The notes under the pieces: generated by a model
The model's database searches: none
The model's input: only the letters and a program-made list of their open reading frames with translations
Told to the model about the DNA's origin: nothing
Part shown: one piece after another, positions 60,170-64,000 of the stretch
How the letters are laid out: the number at the start of each line of letters is the position of its first letter
Position numbering within the stretch: position 1 is the stretch's first letter
NCBI RefSeq assembly: GCF_036850765.1
Contig: NC_089495.1
Span: 195,069,847-195,133,846, forward strand
Length of the DNA: 64,000 nt
Origin: Saccopteryx bilineata
Taxonomy: Eukaryota; Chordata; Mammalia; Chiroptera; Emballonuridae
Reading direction: 5' to 3'
Position numbers and translations under genes: made by a program

Positions 60170-60365
60170 CTAAGCTAATTGCTGTCAAACTTGACCATGC
60201 ATCAAAATCACCCTTGGAGCTTGTTACTACACAGACTACTGGACCACATCCCCAGCGTTTCTGATTCAGCAAGTCCAGAGCAGGCTGGGAATTTGCATTT
60301 TGACAAATTTCTGGTGATGCTGATGCTTCCAGTCCGGGGAACAGAGTTTGAGAACTGCTGGTCTA
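60170..60365 (+). mobile_element. MER5-like ancient hAT fragment in KCNS1 intron
   Basis: Contains CATCAAAATCACCCTTGGAG, TTTCTGATTCAGCAAGTCC and TTTGAGAACTGCTGGTC, typical of MER5/MER20-type elements. Confidence 0.6.
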
Positions 60366-60884
60366 TACTGATTCTCTCCACAACCCTAGGAAGCAATCAT
60401 TCGCTACCCCCATTTTGCTAAGGAGGAAACTGAGGTTCAGTGTGCTGGCGTGTCCAAGATCCCACAGTAGATCTCTGGGATTCAAAAATCCTATTCTGTC
60501 GGGGAAAAAGAGACATCCTATAGGAGGTGCCCCCCGCCCCGCCCCTGTACCAGGACATCCTGCCATTCAGCCACTGTCATAATCCTTCAAGGTAGAGAGC
60601 TCAGCGTTTGTTTATGCCAATGAAATGAGAGGGGGGAGGCTCAGTGATTTGGCCAAAGTCTTCCAGTCCGGGAGTGAGAGCGAGTCAAACCCAAGCCTGA
60701 CCCTTCTGTCCAGAGGGCACCTGACACCTACTGAGAGCCACTACATACCAGACACTTCAGCAGCCAGCACGCCTGGCCCTGGTGGGTAGATGAGGCAGGG
60801 GCTTTGAGGATCTTCCTGGAAGGAAGTTTCTGGGACCCTCCTCAGCGCGCTTCTCCCGTGTCCGCAGGTGGGCGCGCTGCAGCC

Positions 60885-61910
60885 ATGGTGAGTGAGTCCC
60901 CGAGGCCCGGCACCAGGGTCCCCTGGCGGCGAAGCGATGAGGCTCTACGCGTGAACGTGGGCGGCGTGAAGCGGCGGCTAAGCGCGCACGCGCTGGCGCG
61001 CTTCCCGGGCACGCGGCTGGGCCGCCTGCAGGCCGCGGCGTCGGAGGAGCAGGCGCGGCGCCTGTGCGACGACTACGACGCGGCGTCACGCGAGTTCTAC
61101 TTCGACCGGCACCCGGGCTTCTTCCTGGGACTGCTGCACTTCTACCGCACCGGCCACCTGCACGTGCTTGACGAGCTGTGCGTCTTCGCCTTCGGCCAGG
61201 AGGCCGACTACTGGGGCCTGGGCGAGAGCGCGCTGGCCACGTGCTGCCGCCAGCGCTACCTGGAGCGGCGCGTGGCGCGGCCGCGCGCCTGGGACGAGGA
61301 CAGCGACGCGCCGAGCAGCGTGGACCCGAGCCCGGGCGAGATCTCCGACGTGCAGCGCGAGCTGGCCCGCTATGGCGCGGCGCGTTGCGGCCGCCTGCGC
61401 CGCCGTCTCTGGCTCACCATGGAGAACCCGGGCTACTCGCTGCCCAGCAAGCTCTTCAGCTGCGTCTCCATCGGCGTGGTGCTCGCCTCCATCGCCGCCA
61501 TGTGCATCCACAGCCTGCCCGAGTACCAGGCCCGCGAGGCAGCGGCCGCGCTGGCCGCGGTGGCCGCGGGCCGCAGCGCGGAAGAAGCGCGCGACGACCC
61601 GGTGCTGAGGCGCCTCGAGTACTTCTGCATCGCCTGGTTCAGCTTCGAGGTGTCGTCGCGCCTCCTGCTGGCTCCCAGCCCGCGTAACTTCTTCTGCCAC
61701 CCGCTCAACCTCATCGACATTGTGTCTGTGCTGCCTTTCTATCTCACGCTGGTGGCTGGGGCGGCGCTCGGCAAGCAGGCAGGTGCGAGCGGCGAGGAGC
61801 TCGGCGACCTGGGCAAGGTGGTGCAGGTGTTCCGTCTCATGCGCATCTTCCGCGTGCTCAAGCTGGCGCGCCACTCCACCGGGCTGCGCTCGCTGGGCGC
61901 CACGCTCAAG
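60885..61910 (+). CDS. KCNS1: KCNS1 (Kv9.1) silent voltage-gated K+ channel subunit, N-terminal 342 aa; partial, pore exon outside window
   Basis: Modifier alpha-subunit that forms no channel alone but co-assembles with Kv2 subunits at the plasma membrane of neurons and changes their gating. The exon begins at 60868 after CCGCAG. The ATG at 60885 has a strong context (GCAGCCATGG) and, from memory, corresponds to the rodent MVSE start; human uses a longer N-terminus. Visible parts: T1/BTB tetramerisation domain (about residues 20-150, with NVGG at 24-27), S1 (~188-210), S2 (~245-265), S3 (~272-295) and S4 (~310-330, arginines in [11 protein letters not shown] at 317, 320 and 323). The exon ends in phase 0 after ATLK at donor GTAGGG. 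S5, the pore loop and S6 must be in a 3' exon; no such sequence was found in 61911-64000, so the gene runs off the right edge. An open frame upstream of the acceptor (from 60804) is judged intronic. Confidence 0.95.
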
Positions 61911-64000
61911 GTAGGGCTCTCAGGGCCGGGCGGTTGTGTACCCAAGGGGCAGGTGAATTTACAGGCCTGCTGTGTCCAGGTGCACATTCTTTATACCAGG
62001 TACAGGGCTAGGTAACCAGGTGTACATTTCACGTCCAGTTTGACCTTCCTAACAGCGCTTTAAGGAAGGTTATCTCTATGTCCCAGGGGAGAAAACTGAG
62101 GCAGAGATTTGCTGGTCTTCTTTAAAAAAATAAATAAATAAAAGACAAAGGTCACTTTTGATCCATCAGTCAAATATCAAATAATACATAGCACAGAATA
62201 TACAAAGCAGGACGCTAACTGGCTTCTCCACTGAGCCTTTCTTCTGACGTTATACGGGGGCACAGATATCACAGGTCACGCTTAATAGAACAAGTCTAGT
62301 AATAGCCCCAGAGCTAATACTTACCAAGTGCTAATTCTGTGCCATTTTCACATCCATTATCGATTTCATCCTCAGGACAACTTCCTCGGGAAGATGCTAT
62401 TATTCCCTTCCCGTAGATGAGGAACCTGAGGTTGGCTTTTTAAAGCCGGGTTGTAATTTATTGAGCACCCTCCTTGAGCCAGGCTGTGCACTGGGGGGTG
62501 AATCACCGCCCGGGGAAGCTTACCCCCAAGTGGGTGGAATTAGCCTGGTTTGGGGAGGGAGGACATGTGAACAGCTTGGACAGAGGCCAGAAGGGAGAAC
62601 GGGATGAATGTTGGGAAGGGGAGATGGAGGGAGGGGGTGCCTGTTAATGAGAGTGAAGAGGTGAATGGAACAGGGTATTGAAGGGCTGTGAACTCTTGGC
62701 CCAGGGTTTTTGGACTTTATCCCAAGGGAAATGGGGTTGAAGCAGGGGAAAGTATTATTGTTACTACTTTGTGGATGTGGAAACTGAGGCTCCAGGAAGT
62801 GGTAGGACTTGTCAGAGGTTCTTCTGTGAGTGAGCGGCAGAGCCTAGAGAAGAACCCAGCTGTGCCTGAATTCAGCACCACGTGTTTTCTCCTAAAGCTG
62901 CATGTAACCCTGTTAAGGAGCCCGAGACAGTGCTGATAGATCCTTCCCACCCGTGACTTTGGAAAGCCTTTTTCATGCCCTCATGGCAAGGCAGCCAGGA
63001 TGCTGGCTACAGGCAGGGTGAGCTGGGGCGATGGACAGGTACAGAGAATTTGACTAGCCAGACACCCTGAACTCAGTACCCCTCCAGGGATGATCCCTCC
63101 ACCCCACAACTCTGATTTGCCTCCACCATGCAGGGAGCCAGGGCCTGATGCTAACAGCTCTTTCTGTGAGGAGGGAGAAGAGAATTGATGGAGGATTCCA
63201 AGATCCAAGACACAGGTGTAAGACTCTAGATAAGAGCTTTGCTTCTCATAGCGAGGCCCCTTTGAGACCACTAGCAGCTTTTTCATTAGCTGGAAGCTTC
63301 CCAGGATTGCAGAATTCCTGGCCTTAAACCAGAACTTCTCAGTGGGGTTCTGCCTTTTAAACAAGATACCTACACGATTTCTCCACACTTTACAGCTTGG
63401 GAAGCCCTGCTCTAGACTAGGAGTTCTCAGCCTCTACTAACATTTGGGGCCAGATAATTCTTCGTTGTGGGGGCTGTCCTGTGCATTGTAGGATATATAG
63501 CAGCATACATGGTCTCTACCCATTAGATTCTGGTAGCACACCTGTCCCAATGTGACCATCAAAAATGTCTCCAGACATTGCCAAATGTCCTTTGGGGGGG
63601 ATGGTGGTTAGAATTGCCCTGTTTCAGAACCACTGCCCTAGGGCTTGGCCTTAGGGTAAGAGCAAATACACACACCCATAGGTGAGTGCATTTGGTGAGT
63701 GGTCTCTAGGGAACGTATATATCCTCTTAGCTTCCTTGAGAGGCAGAAAATATTTTTGTCCTTATCAGAAATGTGGTCCACCAGGAAGAAGTACACAAAA
63801 CCAACTGCATGGTGGAATGTAAACTATAGCTCTCTTTTGATTCTGCAACGGTGTCAAAAACCACAAACTTTTCATTAACAGGCTGGTGTCTCAAGTGCTA
63901 TCCGCATTAGAAGAAATGTACATGGCTTAGCAGGCAGCTTGGGCAGTGGAAATCAGGCCTGTGTTCAGTCTCAGGGGTTTTGCTGCTAATGTAGTTGAAG
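61911..64000 (+). other. KCNS1: KCNS1 intron following the S1-S4 exon
   Basis: Begins at donor GTAGGG. Contains MIR-like segments (about 62040-62110, 62370-62430, 62770-62830) and an old hAT fragment. No pore-encoding exon found before the window ends. Confidence 0.7.
63425..63642 (+). mobile_element. Ancient hAT-type MER fragment in KCNS1 intron
   Basis: Contains GGAGTTCTCAGCCTC at one end and CAGAACCACTGCCC at the other, with ATGTCTCCAGACATTGCCAA inside. Resembles old mammalian non-autonomous hAT repeats; not named with certainty. Confidence 0.5.

Noticed and set aside
60804..60884. Upstream in-frame ATG extending KCNS1
   Set aside because: It lies before the CCGCAG acceptor at 60867. The extension is unlike any Kv9.1 N-terminus I recall, and the ATG at 60885 has a better context.
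61086..61874. 262-aa minus-strand open frame over the KCNS1 exon, and other frames there
   Set aside because: Antisense and shifted shadows of a very GC-rich genuine exon. Composition is dominated by Ala/Arg/His and no domain is seen.

Overview
This is mammalian nuclear DNA and almost certainly bat. It holds spliced genes with GT-AG introns and dozens of tRNA-derived SINEs with bat-type heads (a short 'CCTGACCTGTGGTGGCGCAG' class, a longer 'CCTGACCAGGCGGTGG' class and a long 'CCCTGGCCGGTTGGCTCAG' class). It also carries many non-autonomous hAT transposons with intact 8-bp target duplications. From memory, the SINE spectrum looks more like a horseshoe-bat-type (rhinolophoid) genome than a vesper bat. 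That placement is tentative and no search was run.

The genes are one end of the WAP four-disulfide-core (WFDC) locus, equivalent to human 20q13.12 and inverted relative to the human chromosome. From right to left they are: KCNS1 (+), where a CpG-rich 5' UTR exon near 58.6 kb and the large coding exon at 60.9-61.9 kb are present but the pore exon lies beyond the window; WFDC5 (+, 49.1-53.6 kb, four coding exons, two WAP domains, 123 aa); PI3/elafin (-, 37.6-36.1 kb, trappin-2 with transglutaminase repeats plus one WAP domain, 109 aa); and a single-WAP gene resembling rodent Wfdc15b (-, 18.0-16.85 kb, 82 aa). The three WAP genes encode small secreted antiprotease/antimicrobial-type proteins. 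Each is split as in its family, with a signal-peptide exon, one exon per WAP domain and a terminal exon that is mostly or entirely UTR. No WFDC12 exon was found between WFDC5 and PI3, and no semenogelin-like large exon was found left of PI3.

The rest is repeats. Twelve copies of one LTR family (TG...CA, about 0.7 kb uninterrupted, 5-bp target duplications) lie between 0.17 and 39.9 kb on both strands, with no internal retroviral genes. Several form deep nests: 22.5-30.6 kb (two older tandem LTR-like units hit by six young LTRs, several SINEs and three hATs), 30.9-32.5 kb (LTR inside an opposite LTR) and 38.2-40.2 kb (two LTRs inside a hAT inside a SINE). Target duplications let the order of insertion be read directly. 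Old L1 3' ends, a MaLR-type LTR, MIR-like and MER5-like fragments fill the remainder.
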